From: Lysobacterales bacterium | Lineage (GTDB): Bacteria > Pseudomonadota > Gammaproteobacteria > Xanthomonadales > SZUA-36 | Direction: 5' to 3' | NCBI GenBank assembly: GCA_029859505.1 | Contig: JAOUCZ010000003.1 | Coordinates: 1-46,940, forward strand | DNA: 46,940 nt | Shown here: piece after piece, positions 12,661 to 21,680 of the stretch | Position numbering within the stretch: the first letter of the stretch is position 1 | Layout: the number at the start of each line of letters is the position of its first letter | The notes under the pieces: model-generated | The model's database searches: none | Seen by the model: the letters and a program-made list of their open reading frames with translations, nothing else | Told to the model about the DNA's origin: nothing | Made by a program: the position numbers and the translations under genes

Positions 12661-13824
12661 TCAATTCGCTCGTGGCTGACTTAAAACCGGCCAATACACC
12701 CATGTAAAAATAGCGAACGCCAAAATCCATCCCATGGCAGAGGTATCGATCATCACCAGATAACCTTGTCCACTCAATGGACCCAGTACCCGAACAAGAA
12801 CAGCAAGCATTAACAGCCAGTAAGCCAGTACAGTCAGTCGCGCCGCCTGTAGCGGCCTTCCGGTATGACCCAGGGCAACCCGTGTTGTAACCGCCAGGAC
12901 CATGCTACCTATGGCGCCCATGGTCAAAGCATGCAGGGCAGCGGTTGGTGTAAACAGCCAGCCAAAAACCGAGCAGCCCAACAAGGTATAACCAACCGGT
13001 AACCACAGATATGAGATATGCAAAACAAACAACAGGGGATTGGATATTGCTGCAAGCCCCTTCCAGCGGCCCAGTCTTAAACCATGAGCAATGGCAGCGC
13101 CAAATGCCAACACACCAGTCAAAGGATGCATGGGTATAAAACTGGCGGCCAGGCCGACCAGTATGGTTAATGCGAGAGCAGCCTTATTGACAATATCACT
13201 GTTGACAGGCATCTCTGTCTGACCCTGTTGTCGCAACCAGTTAGCGCTGAAGCTTGGCACGATTCGTCCGGCAATAATGGTGACCAGCAAGACTATAGTG
13301 TGAATTAACAGGTAAATGGCCAAGCGCTCGCCACCAGGAAGCCACTGGGCGGCACCGAGGTGGTAAATGGCATTGAGACCAGCCACCAGGAAAACTATGG
13401 CAACAAGGGGGTAGTTTCGGCGACTGTGGCCGGCGATAATCTCCCGGCTAAGCAGCCAGCCAAGCATTACAGGGAACAACATATCCAGGAAAAACACCAG
13501 GCTGGCAGGTAGCCAGGTTGATGAAAACAACATTGCCAACCTTCCCGCCAGCCAAAAGATCACCAGCAAAGCCAGTGGTGTTCCCTTTATAGCAGGTCGT
13601 CCGGTCCAGTTCGCTACGGCCGTCAGGCTAAAACCCGCTACTGCGGCCATTGCAAACCCGATTAGCATTTCATGGCTATGCCAATACGGTGTGATGCCCG
13701 GCAGGCCTGAGCCGTGCAGGGTCATGACCCAAAGCAATATGCTCAGCATGGCAAAAATGCCATTCATCAGAAAAAACGGCCGGAAAGCGTAGCTAAGTAA
13801 AACGGGTATGTTGTCTGGTTTCAT
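12661..13824 (-). CDS. NnrS family heme/copper membrane protein
   Basis: AFRPFFLMNGIFAMLSILLW, YWHSHEMLIGFAMAAVAGFSLTAVANWTGRPA, HALTMGAIGSMVLAVTTRVALGHTGRPL. Confidence 0.93.
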   Translation of the reverse strand: MKPDNIPVLLSYAFRPFFLMNGIFAMLSILLWVMTLHGSGLPGITPYWHSHEMLIGFAMAAVAGFSLTAVANWTGRPAIKGTPLALLVIFWLAGRLAMLFSSTWLPASLVFFLDMLFPVMLGWLLSREIIAGHSRRNYPLVAIVFLVAGLNAIYHLGAAQWLPGGERLAIYLLIHTIVLLVTIIAGRIVPSFSANWLRQQGQTEMPVNSDIVNKAALALTILVGLAASFIPMHPLTGVLAFGAAIAHGLRLGRWKGLAAISNPLLFVLHISYLWLPVGYTLLGCSVFGWLFTPTAALHALTMGAIGSMVLAVTTRVALGHTGRPLQAARLTVLAYWLLMLAVLVRVLGPLSGQGYLVMIDTSAMGWILAFAIFTWVYWPVLSQPRAN

Positions 13825-13887
13825 GCGTGCGCAGGATATCGGTTAAGACCGGCCTCCACAACGATGTGGATCAGCAATAAGTGAAAC

Positions 13888-14208
13888 TTAATTACCGCCC
13901 CCTTGCTGAAACTCAAATGCGGTCACACATTCGGGCAGTTCATAGAATAACGCCGCCTTGCGGCCGGTCCGTTCACCATAGTCTGCATAGAAGCGCTCAC
14001 ATTCCTTTCGGTCGGAAAGTTCCTTGCTGGCGACGCACTCTTCTATAACCTGTTGCCGAATCGGCGCGATCTTTTTCTGTCGTTCGACCTCGCAGGCAGC
14101 GTCCAACCTGGCCTGTTTGTCCTCACGTGACTCTTTTGCCAGGGCGGGGCTGATCAACAGGGAAACAAAAACAATGGATAAAAGAACCTGGCTGGTTTTC
14201 ATGATCAA
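13888..14208 (-). CDS. Hypothetical secreted protein
   Basis: Signal peptide MIMKTSQVLLSIVFVSLLISPALA followed by a charged 80-aa domain with four cysteines; no family recognised. Confidence 0.7.
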   Translation of the reverse strand: MIMKTSQVLLSIVFVSLLISPALAKESREDKQARLDAACEVERQKKIAPIRQQVIEECVASKELSDRKECERFYADYGERTGRKAALFYELPECVTAFEFQQGGGN

Positions 14209-14243
14209 CTCCTGACTTGTCTAAAACTATCTTAACCTACTGA

Positions 14244-14831
14244 TTACAGCTCGTCTTCTCCTACCCATTTACGAACCCTTGGTGCACGATAAGTGGCAAA
14301 CTGATCCAGCAGCATCCCGGGCTCACGGGCCTCAAGCAACATGGGGCGGCAAAGTTCGTTAACAAACTGCTGCTGAAAAGAGTTTTCAAGAAAAGCAATT
14401 AACTGGTCGTAATAGCCCTCAATATTGAGCAAGGCACAAGGCTTGTCATGAAACCCGAGCTGGGCCCATGTCAATATCTCAAAAATCTCCTCCAGCGTAC
14501 CCCAGCCTCCGGGCAACGCGATAAAACCATCGGAAAGATCGGCCATCATCGCTTTACGCTCATGCATTGAAGCCACAACATGCAATTGGGTGAGATTGTC
14601 GTGAGCGACCTCCTTCACGGCAAGACTTTTGGGAATGACACCGATCGCCTCACCTCCAGCCTCGAGTACGGCATCGGCTATCGTTCCCATAACACCCACG
14701 GCGGCACCGCCATAGACAAGACCGATGTTACGTTCACACAAGGCTTTGGCGAGGGCCTTTGCAGCAAGAGAGTAAGCCGGGTTTTTACCTGGGCTGGAAC
14801 CACAATAAACACAGATGTTTTTGATTTTCAC
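14244..14831 (-). CDS. LOG family protein (cytokinin riboside 5'-monophosphate phosphoribohydrolase-like)
   Basis: ICVYCGSSPGKNPAYS, GLVYGGAAVGVMG, LPGGWGTLEEIFEILTWAQLG; likely GTG start at 14831 (ORF opens at 14885). Confidence 0.92.
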   Translation of the reverse strand: MKIKNICVYCGSSPGKNPAYSLAAKALAKALCERNIGLVYGGAAVGVMGTIADAVLEAGGEAIGVIPKSLAVKEVAHDNLTQLHVVASMHERKAMMADLSDGFIALPGGWGTLEEIFEILTWAQLGFHDKPCALLNIEGYYDQLIAFLENSFQQQFVNELCRPMLLEAREPGMLLDQFATYRAPRVRKWVGEDEL

Positions 14832-15412
14832 AGGTCTTTGGCCTTTAAACGGTGAAGTGATGTTTGTTTCATGACTTCGGACCATGGGAACTGGGGACCG
14901 GGATCGAGTTTGCGTCTGATCAGGATATCCGGTTGGTCTTCAGAGGGTATCATCGCGATATCTAGGTCTTCGTGTCCGGTAACCATTTCCAGCACCGGTA
15001 ATTCTTCCTGCAGGTGATTCAAAAGCGCTGTCAACGCTTCAATCTGTAGGTCAGGGTAGGGCTCTGACATTCGCTGGTTACCGCTGAGGAACCAGTCAGG
15101 ATAACGACCGTTATTAATCAGCTCAATGCCGATACTCTGCGGGTTAAAGCCCCTGACATGATGGGCTACACGGCTGACAGGCACCCACTGTTCAATACTG
15201 CCGTCACGATCAATATAAAAATGTCCGCTGTTGCCAGAACTGCTATCCGGGTGAAGCTCTTTCTCACCCCAGGTTCGTGCCATGGTCATATCGGGTAACT
15301 CGGTACAATGAATGACGACCAGGCTGATTTCATCATTGCCACGACTTTCCAGTCGTTCCACATAATGCAACGGTCGCTGCAGAATTTTTATGCTCACGGG
15401 TCTTTGGGGCAC
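14828..15412 (-). CDS. N-acetylmuramoyl-L-alanine amidase (AmpD/amidase_2-like)
   Basis: EISLVVIHCTELPD, SGHFYIDRDGSIEQWVPVSRVAHHVRGFNPQSIGIELINNGRYPDW, VTGHEDLD; exact start uncertain. Confidence 0.88.
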   Translation of the reverse strand: MPQRPVSIKILQRPLHYVERLESRGNDEISLVVIHCTELPDMTMARTWGEKELHPDSSSGNSGHFYIDRDGSIEQWVPVSRVAHHVRGFNPQSIGIELINNGRYPDWFLSGNQRMSEPYPDLQIEALTALLNHLQEELPVLEMVTGHEDLDIAMIPSEDQPDILIRRKLDPGPQFPWSEVMKQTSLHRLKAKDL

Positions 15413-15585
15413 GGCCCGAACGTATCCCCATGATTCTGATGACCGAACGAATCGGCAGTTGACACAGCCATGGTGCGGTCATTGTGGCACACAAGTTGTT
15501 GTCCATATCTGCGATCAGATACCGCATCTTCAGTGGCACAACCACATATGATTATCAGGCCGATCAGAACAAAGATCACACGCAT
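15394..15585 (-). CDS. Small putative lipoprotein, unknown function
   Basis: MRVIFVLIGLIIICGCATEDAVSDRRYGQQLVCHNDRTMAV...; hydrophobic leader ending in a lipobox-like IICGC; 63 aa. Confidence 0.5.
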   Translation of the reverse strand: MRVIFVLIGLIIICGCATEDAVSDRRYGQQLVCHNDRTMAVSTADSFGHQNHGDTFGPCPKDP

Positions 15586-15692
15586 TGCTTGATCCGGAAC
15601 CTGTCGGGTTTTTCGCACGACCACACGGATGTGGGAGGTAGAGCAACGCAGGAGCTGTTTGCCGAGTAGATCATGCTAAATCCGACAGGCTC

Positions 15693-16673
15693 CTAGCCTT
15701 GCTCCAACAGAAAACGCAAGTCCATGATGGCAGCATTTGCTCTTGAAATATAATTGGCCATCACCAGTGAGTGGTTGGCAAATGCCCCGAACTTGTTGCC
15801 ATTCAAGACCATCGGTGCGCGCAGGGCGTCCTGAGTGCTCTCCAGTTCCCGAATAATCTGACGGAAGCTGATTAACGCATTCTTATCGCGTAACACATCA
15901 TGAAAATCGACTTCCATTGCGCGGAGAAAATGGATCAATGCCCAGGTGCTGCCTCGGGTTTCATAAAACACGTCGTCTATCTTGAACCACGATGTCTTTA
16001 CATCCACCTCCTGTGGTCCCGCGGTCGATTGAGTCGCGGCGGTGTCACCGGCCAGGTCAGTGTTTAGACGTTCCTTGCCAACACTGGCTGAAAGGCGCTG
16101 AGACAATGATCCAAGCCTTTTTTCAACCAGGCCCAACCAGGCGACGAGGTTATCGGCACGGGCATAAAACTGGGCGTTTGGCTGGGCAGGATCTGCTAAA
16201 CGAGTCAGGTAATTTTCGAGGAACTCCATTGCGTTTCTATAGCGGCCCTCTGTATCAGGAGGAAACCAGCGATCGTGGGAGTAGTGAAAAAGTGGGTCCG
16301 CCTCAGAAAGGTCAGGGTCCTCGGCCGACTGTGTTTGAGAGCGGCTGAAATCGTTACGCATGACACGTGCAAGGTCGCGGACTTGGGTCAGTACGCCAAA
16401 CTCCCAGTTGGGTACGTTGTCGAGAAACACCCATGGCGGCAAGATGTCGTTTGACATGTACCCGCCACGTTTGTTGAGCATGACATCGACTACTTCGAGT
16501 AATGCAGAGGCTGTGGTTGTACCAGTTACATCGGCGTGACCGTGCTCAAGAGCATGTTGTTGGGCAAGCTCAACCGGGTCAAACATATCCGGCTCGTGGT
16601 TGTACCAGAACATCATTGCACCACAGATAACCAGCAGTGCAACAGGAATAGCAATCCAGATTTTACGTTTCAT
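15693..16673 (-). CDS. DUF2333 family membrane-anchored protein
   Basis: Single N-terminal TM; GGYMSNDILPPWVFLDNVPNWEFGVLTQVRDLARVMRNDFSRSQSQ-type core. Confidence 0.8.
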   Translation of the reverse strand: MKRKIWIAIPVALLVICGAMMFWYNHEPDMFDPVELAQQHALEHGHADVTGTTTASALLEVVDVMLNKRGGYMSNDILPPWVFLDNVPNWEFGVLTQVRDLARVMRNDFSRSQTQSAEDPDLSEADPLFHYSHDRWFPPDTEGRYRNAMEFLENYLTRLADPAQPNAQFYARADNLVAWLGLVEKRLGSLSQRLSASVGKERLNTDLAGDTAATQSTAGPQEVDVKTSWFKIDDVFYETRGSTWALIHFLRAMEVDFHDVLRDKNALISFRQIIRELESTQDALRAPMVLNGNKFGAFANHSLVMANYISRANAAIMDLRFLLEQG

Positions 16674-16767
16674 AATTACGAAGATAACAGATTTTTGGCC
16701 GGATGCGTGTGCCGGAAGTTACCTGTTTGAGACAGAAAGAAATTCAGACAGCGAAACCGACCATTTT

Positions 16768-17484
16768 CTAAACGTCAACCAGTCCGGTTTTGAGAGAATT
16801 CCTGAGTATGGTAACCAGGTTTTCGACGTTTTGGGATTGCTCGCCAATAATGGCCGCAGAGCCGTGTTCCAGAGAAACCAATAAAGCATGCATTTGGTCA
16901 AACTCAACCATTTCACCATCAGTTACCTGGGTTTTTGGCATATAAAAAATGGTCACCGGACCCTGGTCTGTACTGACAACCATATGGGCACCGCGCCCAT
17001 CTGGTGTCGGGCAAAACTTGATTAACTTAATGCGTCCTGCCAACTCCTGGTCGGCTTTCGCGTCCAGTTTGGCCAGTATTTTGGAAATTTCCTGATCAGA
17101 AAGATAATCAATAGCTTTTGCAGCTGTTTTGTTGCCGTCGTGTGAATAATGATCTGCAACATAGGACTCGACACTGTCCCATGTGTTGGATTGCTTCCAG
17201 ACCAAACCAGCAGCACCAACAAAAACCAAAAGGCTGGCGGCCAATGCAAGGGGTACCCAGTTTCGTTTTCGGACGGGCTGTTGGCTTATACCTTTTATTT
17301 GATCAAGTAAGTCAGCAGGCGGCTGGATATGCAAAGCCCTGTTAAGTTTTTCTTCAAACACTTCTGCTTCGATTGCCGCTTCTTCAAACTCAGGCGAAGA
17401 TTTGCGTGCACGCAGAGTCTCAGGATCAGTGTTCCCCGGATCAGCTCCAATCAGTTTTTTGAACTCAGAAAAGTTCATGGACAT
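16768..17484 (-). CDS. Anti-sigma-factor-like single-TM protein (DUF3379-like)
   Basis: Cytosolic N-terminus, one TM (WVPLALAASLLVFVGAAGLVW), directly downstream of and overlapping an ECF sigma gene. Confidence 0.72.
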   Translation of the reverse strand: MSMNFSEFKKLIGADPGNTDPETLRARKSSPEFEEAAIEAEVFEEKLNRALHIQPPADLLDQIKGISQQPVRKRNWVPLALAASLLVFVGAAGLVWKQSNTWDSVESYVADHYSHDGNKTAAKAIDYLSDQEISKILAKLDAKADQELAGRIKLIKFCPTPDGRGAHMVVSTDQGPVTIFYMPKTQVTDGEMVEFDQMHALLVSLEHGSAAIIGEQSQNVENLVTILRNSLKTGLVDV

Positions 17485-17992
17485 TACCCGTTACTCCATC
17501 CTTTTGTAGTTGAACTTTCAGTTTTTCCCGCGCCCTGAACAATTGGGTCATCACCGCACTCTTGGTAATTCCGAGTTGCTCAGAAATTTCAGCACAACTG
17601 TGTCCAAATATTGCCTGTAGCAATAAGGGATCCCTATACTTGGGGTCCAGCTTCAAGATGCCCTGACGCAATAAATCACGCTCTGTCGATTCATCCGGTT
17701 CCAATTCGTCATTGTCTACTATTACAACTTTTTCAAAGTCGGTAAACGGTGGCACCTTTCGTTCAAAAGTACGGGCGAATTCACGTCGTAAAATCGTAAT
17801 CAGCCAGCTTTTGGCTGCAGCCACATCCTTCAGGCTGTCCAGTGCCCGCCACGCCCTAAGAAACGTCTCCTGTACCAGGTCTTTGGCAAGGGCATCGTTG
17901 CCGCTAATCCACATGGCGTAGCGATACAAATCCGCAGAATAAGCTTCAGCAAGCTCATTAAACCGACGAGTCCGTTCCGTGTCAGTAGTCAT
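17465..17992 (-). CDS. ECF-type RNA polymerase sigma factor
   Basis: DLYRYAMWISGNDALAKDLVQETFLRAWRALDSLKD (sigma2), YRDPLLLQAIFGHSCAEISEQLGITKSAVMTQLFRAREKL (sigma4). Confidence 0.93.
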   Translation of the reverse strand: MTTDTERTRRFNELAEAYSADLYRYAMWISGNDALAKDLVQETFLRAWRALDSLKDVAAAKSWLITILRREFARTFERKVPPFTDFEKVVIVDNDELEPDESTERDLLRQGILKLDPKYRDPLLLQAIFGHSCAEISEQLGITKSAVMTQLFRAREKLKVQLQKDGVTGNVHELF

Positions 17993-18277
17993 GACCGGAT
18001 TTTGTAAAACTTTATTTCAAACTGATTCAATTATTTTTTAAACCTTTATTCAGCATTTGCTGCCCTGTATGGGATAATAGCGCTTTATGTAAATTGAAAC
18101 CTAATTGACGCACGGAGCGTCTATTTAATCTAATAAAAAAACTCCGTTGTGACTAATGGCACTTTGAGTATTGCCTCTAAAACAGCAGTCTGTGCCAAGT
18201 CTCACCGGGGACAGGACTTTATTTTGCTATTTTAAGTAGCAGTTGCACAACAGCATATACCGGTGGGAGTTAAGAGG

Positions 18278-18937
18278 ATGAGTATGAATTTTGATCAAGC
18301 CAGATTCAACATGGTGGAACAGCAGGTAAGACCCTGGGATGTTCTGGACGAACGTGTTCTTCAATTGTTGGAAGAAACCCATCGTGAAGACTTCGTACCG
18401 GTGCGATATCGGAAAATGGCGTTTGCCGACATGGCAATTCCGCTGGATCATGGTCAAACCATGATGAATCCTGTTGTAGAAGGCCGTTTGTTGCAATCGC
18501 TGGATTTGAAAGAGGACGAGACGGTTCTCGAAATTGGAACCGGCAGCGGCTTTATAACTGCCTGCCTGGCACAACTGGCCAAACATGTCGTGAGTGTTGA
18601 TATACATGAACAGTTTTCAAACGAGGTTGCAGCCAGGCTGAAAGAAAAAGATATTCACAACGTTGAACTTGAAACCGGAAACGTGATGACTGGCTGGCAG
18701 CCTGAGCAGGCGCATGATGTATTGGTCGTTACCGGTTCCGTGCCGGATATTCCGGATCATTTCCGTGGCTGGGTTAATCCGAGTGGTCGGATATTTGTAG
18801 TCTGTGGCGAAGAACCCGCAATGGAAGCAAAACTTTTAACAAAACTGAATGCCACCGAGTGGAGCGAGGAAAGTTTGTTCGAAACAAACCTTGCAAGACT
18901 GGTAGATGCTGAAAAAGTAACAGAATTTGAATTTTAA
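18278..18937 (+). CDS. Protein-L-isoaspartate O-methyltransferase family protein
   Basis: MVEQQVRPWDVLDERVLQLLEE...FVPVRYRKMAFADMAIPL, VLEIGTGSGFITACLAQLAKHVVSVDI; exact ATG (18278 or 18284) uncertain. Confidence 0.88.
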   Translation: MSMNFDQARFNMVEQQVRPWDVLDERVLQLLEETHREDFVPVRYRKMAFADMAIPLDHGQTMMNPVVEGRLLQSLDLKEDETVLEIGTGSGFITACLAQLAKHVVSVDIHEQFSNEVAARLKEKDIHNVELETGNVMTGWQPEQAHDVLVVTGSVPDIPDHFRGWVNPSGRIFVVCGEEPAMEAKLLTKLNATEWSEESLFETNLARLVDAEKVTEFEF

Positions 18938-18949
18938 GAAATTTAGGAG

Positions 18950-20323
18950 TTGGTTATGAAGCTCAATATCAATAATCAGAAGTTACTGATAGCGGCCGTT
19001 TTTTTTATATCGTCACCGGCGTTTGCCGTTGACCTGGTCGGAATTCATGACCTGGCGATCAAGAACGATCCACAATTGCAGGCGGCAGCGTATCGCAAAG
19101 ATGCGACCGGGGAAAATACACGGCAGGCCTGGGCGAACCTGTTACCAACACTAAGTGCTTCCGGCAACCGTGACTGGGGGCGCCGCACATCAAGAAAAAT
19201 TGAATTTGAAGACCAGGTAGTTCCAAAACAATACAGTGATATTGATACCGAGTTTTACAGTTTTAATTTACGCCAGTCCCTGTACGCACAAAGTAATTAC
19301 GAAAACCTGGATATAGCCCGTGGACAGGTCAGCCAGGCGGAAGCAACCTACAATATTGCTTACCAGGATTTTCTGGTCAGGGTTGCCGGTGGGTATTTCA
19401 GCGTATTGACTGCACAGGATGGTGTTATTTTTGCCGAGGCTGAAGAGAAAGCCCTGCAGAGACAATTCGAGCAGGCTGAGCAACGTTTCGAAGTGGGTCT
19501 GACAGCCGTGACAGATGTCCACGAAGCCCGTGCCAGCTATGACAATGCACGCGCCCGGGCCATCGTCTCCAGAAACAATCTCGCAGATACCAAGGAAGCC
19601 CTGTATGAGTTAACTGGTCAGTACTTCGATGACTACGATCCATTGCAAGAGGTCTTACCCCTGGTTAAACCACTTCCGGAAAGTCCGGAAGAGTGGGTCG
19701 ATATTGCCATGCTCTACAACCCGATTGTGATTTCAGCCCATATGGGAGTCGAAATTGCTGATGCCAACATACGTTTACAGCGTTCCGGCCATTTTCCTAC
19801 CCTGGATCTGGTTGGAAGCATGAATCGATTCACCAACAACAAACGGGCATTCGCAAGTCTTACCGGGGAAAACTTTGCAACCACTGAAGTAAAAAGCGAC
19901 GATAACCAGATCGGTTTGCGTTTATACGTACCTATCTACCAGGGCGGCGTGGTAACTTCCAGAACAAGGCAAGCCCGTTATCTGCTCAATGCGGTTAATG
20001 AGGATCTGGATCAGCAGCAAAGGGCGGTTGTAAGAGCAACAAAAAATGCCTATCGTGCGGTTATTGCGGGTATAGAACAGGTAGGTGCATTTGGCCAGGC
20101 CAGAATATCAGCGGAAAGTGCTCTCGAGGCAACCCAGGCCGGTTTTGAGGTCGGTACCCGTACTATTGTGGATGTATTGATCGCCCAGCAGCGTTACTTC
20201 CAGGCTCAACGGGACAACTCGTTGGCACGCCACACCTATATCGTCGATCACCTGAGGCTGAAAGCGGCGGCGGGCGTATTGGCTGAAGATGACCTGCAAA
20301 AGGTCAATACCATCCTTAAATAG
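18950..20323 (+). CDS. tolC: TolC family outer membrane efflux protein
   Basis: Signal peptide; DLVGIHDLAIKNDPQLQAAAYRKDATGENTRQAWANLLPTLSASG; second half FEVGTRTIVDVLIAQQRYFQAQRDNSLARHTYI. ATG at 18956 is an alternative start. Confidence 0.93.
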   Translation: MVMKLNINNQKLLIAAVFFISSPAFAVDLVGIHDLAIKNDPQLQAAAYRKDATGENTRQAWANLLPTLSASGNRDWGRRTSRKIEFEDQVVPKQYSDIDTEFYSFNLRQSLYAQSNYENLDIARGQVSQAEATYNIAYQDFLVRVAGGYFSVLTAQDGVIFAEAEEKALQRQFEQAEQRFEVGLTAVTDVHEARASYDNARARAIVSRNNLADTKEALYELTGQYFDDYDPLQEVLPLVKPLPESPEEWVDIAMLYNPIVISAHMGVEIADANIRLQRSGHFPTLDLVGSMNRFTNNKRAFASLTGENFATTEVKSDDNQIGLRLYVPIYQGGVVTSRTRQARYLLNAVNEDLDQQQRAVVRATKNAYRAVIAGIEQVGAFGQARISAESALEATQAGFEVGTRTIVDVLIAQQRYFQAQRDNSLARHTYIVDHLRLKAAAGVLAEDDLQKVNTILK

Positions 20324-20363
20324 ATAAAGGCATACTCCTGGCTAAACCCGGCCATTGATGCTA

Positions 20364-20399
20364 GCACCGTCATCCCCGCGAAAGCGGGGATGACGGTGC
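20364..20399. repeat. REP-like perfect palindrome / possible terminator between convergent tolC and waaA
   Basis: GCACCGTCATCCCCGC-GAAA-GCGGGGATGACGGTGC: 16-bp perfect stem with GAAA tetraloop; same core recurs at 31944-32062. Confidence 0.85.
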
Positions 20400-20417
20400 C
20401 TTTGTTTGGCTTTTTGG

Positions 20418-21677
20418 TTAAAGCAGTTTTTCGACTGCTTTTAGCGTTAAATCCAAGGCACCTTTATTCATCTCAACCAGGTCTTTGCCCGCTTGCCCCA
20501 TACTGTCGCGCAATACTCCACTGGTCAGTATTTGCTCCGCTGCTTGTCGAAAATCCTGTTGATTGGTAACACGACGTGCAGCCTTGGTTTTCGACAACAA
20601 AGAAGCTATTTCCCTGGCATTGTCCATATTCGGACCCAGAAGAACGGCTTTGCCCAGCGCAGCAGGTTCAAGTGCGTTGTGGCCGCCCTGATCACCAAAG
20701 CTGCCACCGACAAATGCGACATCTCCACAGGCATAGTAGGTCATGAGTTCACCGATGGTATCGATCACAAAACACTGCGCCTTTTCAGAACATGCCTCAC
20801 CCTGGCTGTGAAGTTCGGTTCGTAAACCGGCGGCTTGTGCCAGTTGTGTTGCACGGGCGAATCGTTCCGGATAGCGCGGTACCAGGATCAACAGGGTGTC
20901 TGGCAGGTTTTTCAATAATTCTACAAAAGCGGGTATCACCACGCTTTCATCAGCCTCATGGGTGCTGCCTGCGACCAGTACCGGCCGGTTGCTGTTCCAG
21001 CGTGATCTCAGGGCAGCACCTTGTTCGTTCAGGCTGGCCGGTGTTGCAAGATCAAACTTGAGGTTGCCGGTTAGCTCAATCGCTTGAGGGTCAGCCCCAC
21101 ATTCGGTCAATCGATCCAGATCATCGGTGCTTTGGGCTCCGATCCAGTCAACCGTTTGCAGAACATCCCTTATAAATCCGGGCATACGTTGAAATCGATT
21201 TACCGATCGTTGTGAAAGACGTGCATTTGCCATCATCAGAGGTATGCTCAGCCTTTGTGCCTGAAGGTACAGGTTAGGCCATATTTCAGTTTCCATCACG
21301 ATGATCAGTTGTGGCTGTAAACAGCTCAAAAAGCGCGAGACGGCTCCGGGTAAATCAAGCGGAATGTAACAGTGAGATATCTTATCGCCGAGTTCACGTT
21401 GTACCCGTTCAGAACCGGTTGGCGTCAGTGAAGAGACCGTGATTGACTGACCGGGATAGGTTTTTAACAATGCCCTGATCAAGGGGCTGGCTGCATTAAA
21501 CTCACCGACTGATGCCGCATGCACAAGTATTCCGCCGGCTTTTACGGTTTTTGGCATAAAGCCAAATCGTTCACTCAGACGGTTCAGATAGGCACGGTCC
21601 CGAAGCCCGCGGAACGCGAAGTACAGCAAAACAAAGGGAGTAACCAGTGTGACCAGTAAAGAGTAGATAAAACGCAT
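20418..21677 (-). CDS. waaA: 3-deoxy-D-manno-octulosonic acid transferase
   Basis: GGILVHAASVGEFNAASPLIRALL, ETEIWPNLYLQAQRLSIPLMMANARLS, DVAFVGGSFGDQGGHNALEPAALGKAVLLGPNMDN. Confidence 0.96.
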   Translation of the reverse strand: MRFIYSLLVTLVTPFVLLYFAFRGLRDRAYLNRLSERFGFMPKTVKAGGILVHAASVGEFNAASPLIRALLKTYPGQSITVSSLTPTGSERVQRELGDKISHCYIPLDLPGAVSRFLSCLQPQLIIVMETEIWPNLYLQAQRLSIPLMMANARLSQRSVNRFQRMPGFIRDVLQTVDWIGAQSTDDLDRLTECGADPQAIELTGNLKFDLATPASLNEQGAALRSRWNSNRPVLVAGSTHEADESVVIPAFVELLKNLPDTLLILVPRYPERFARATQLAQAAGLRTELHSQGEACSEKAQCFVIDTIGELMTYYACGDVAFVGGSFGDQGGHNALEPAALGKAVLLGPNMDNAREIASLLSKTKAARRVTNQQDFRQAAEQILTSGVLRDSMGQAGKDLVEMNKGALDLTLKAVEKLL

Positions 21678-21680
21678 TGG

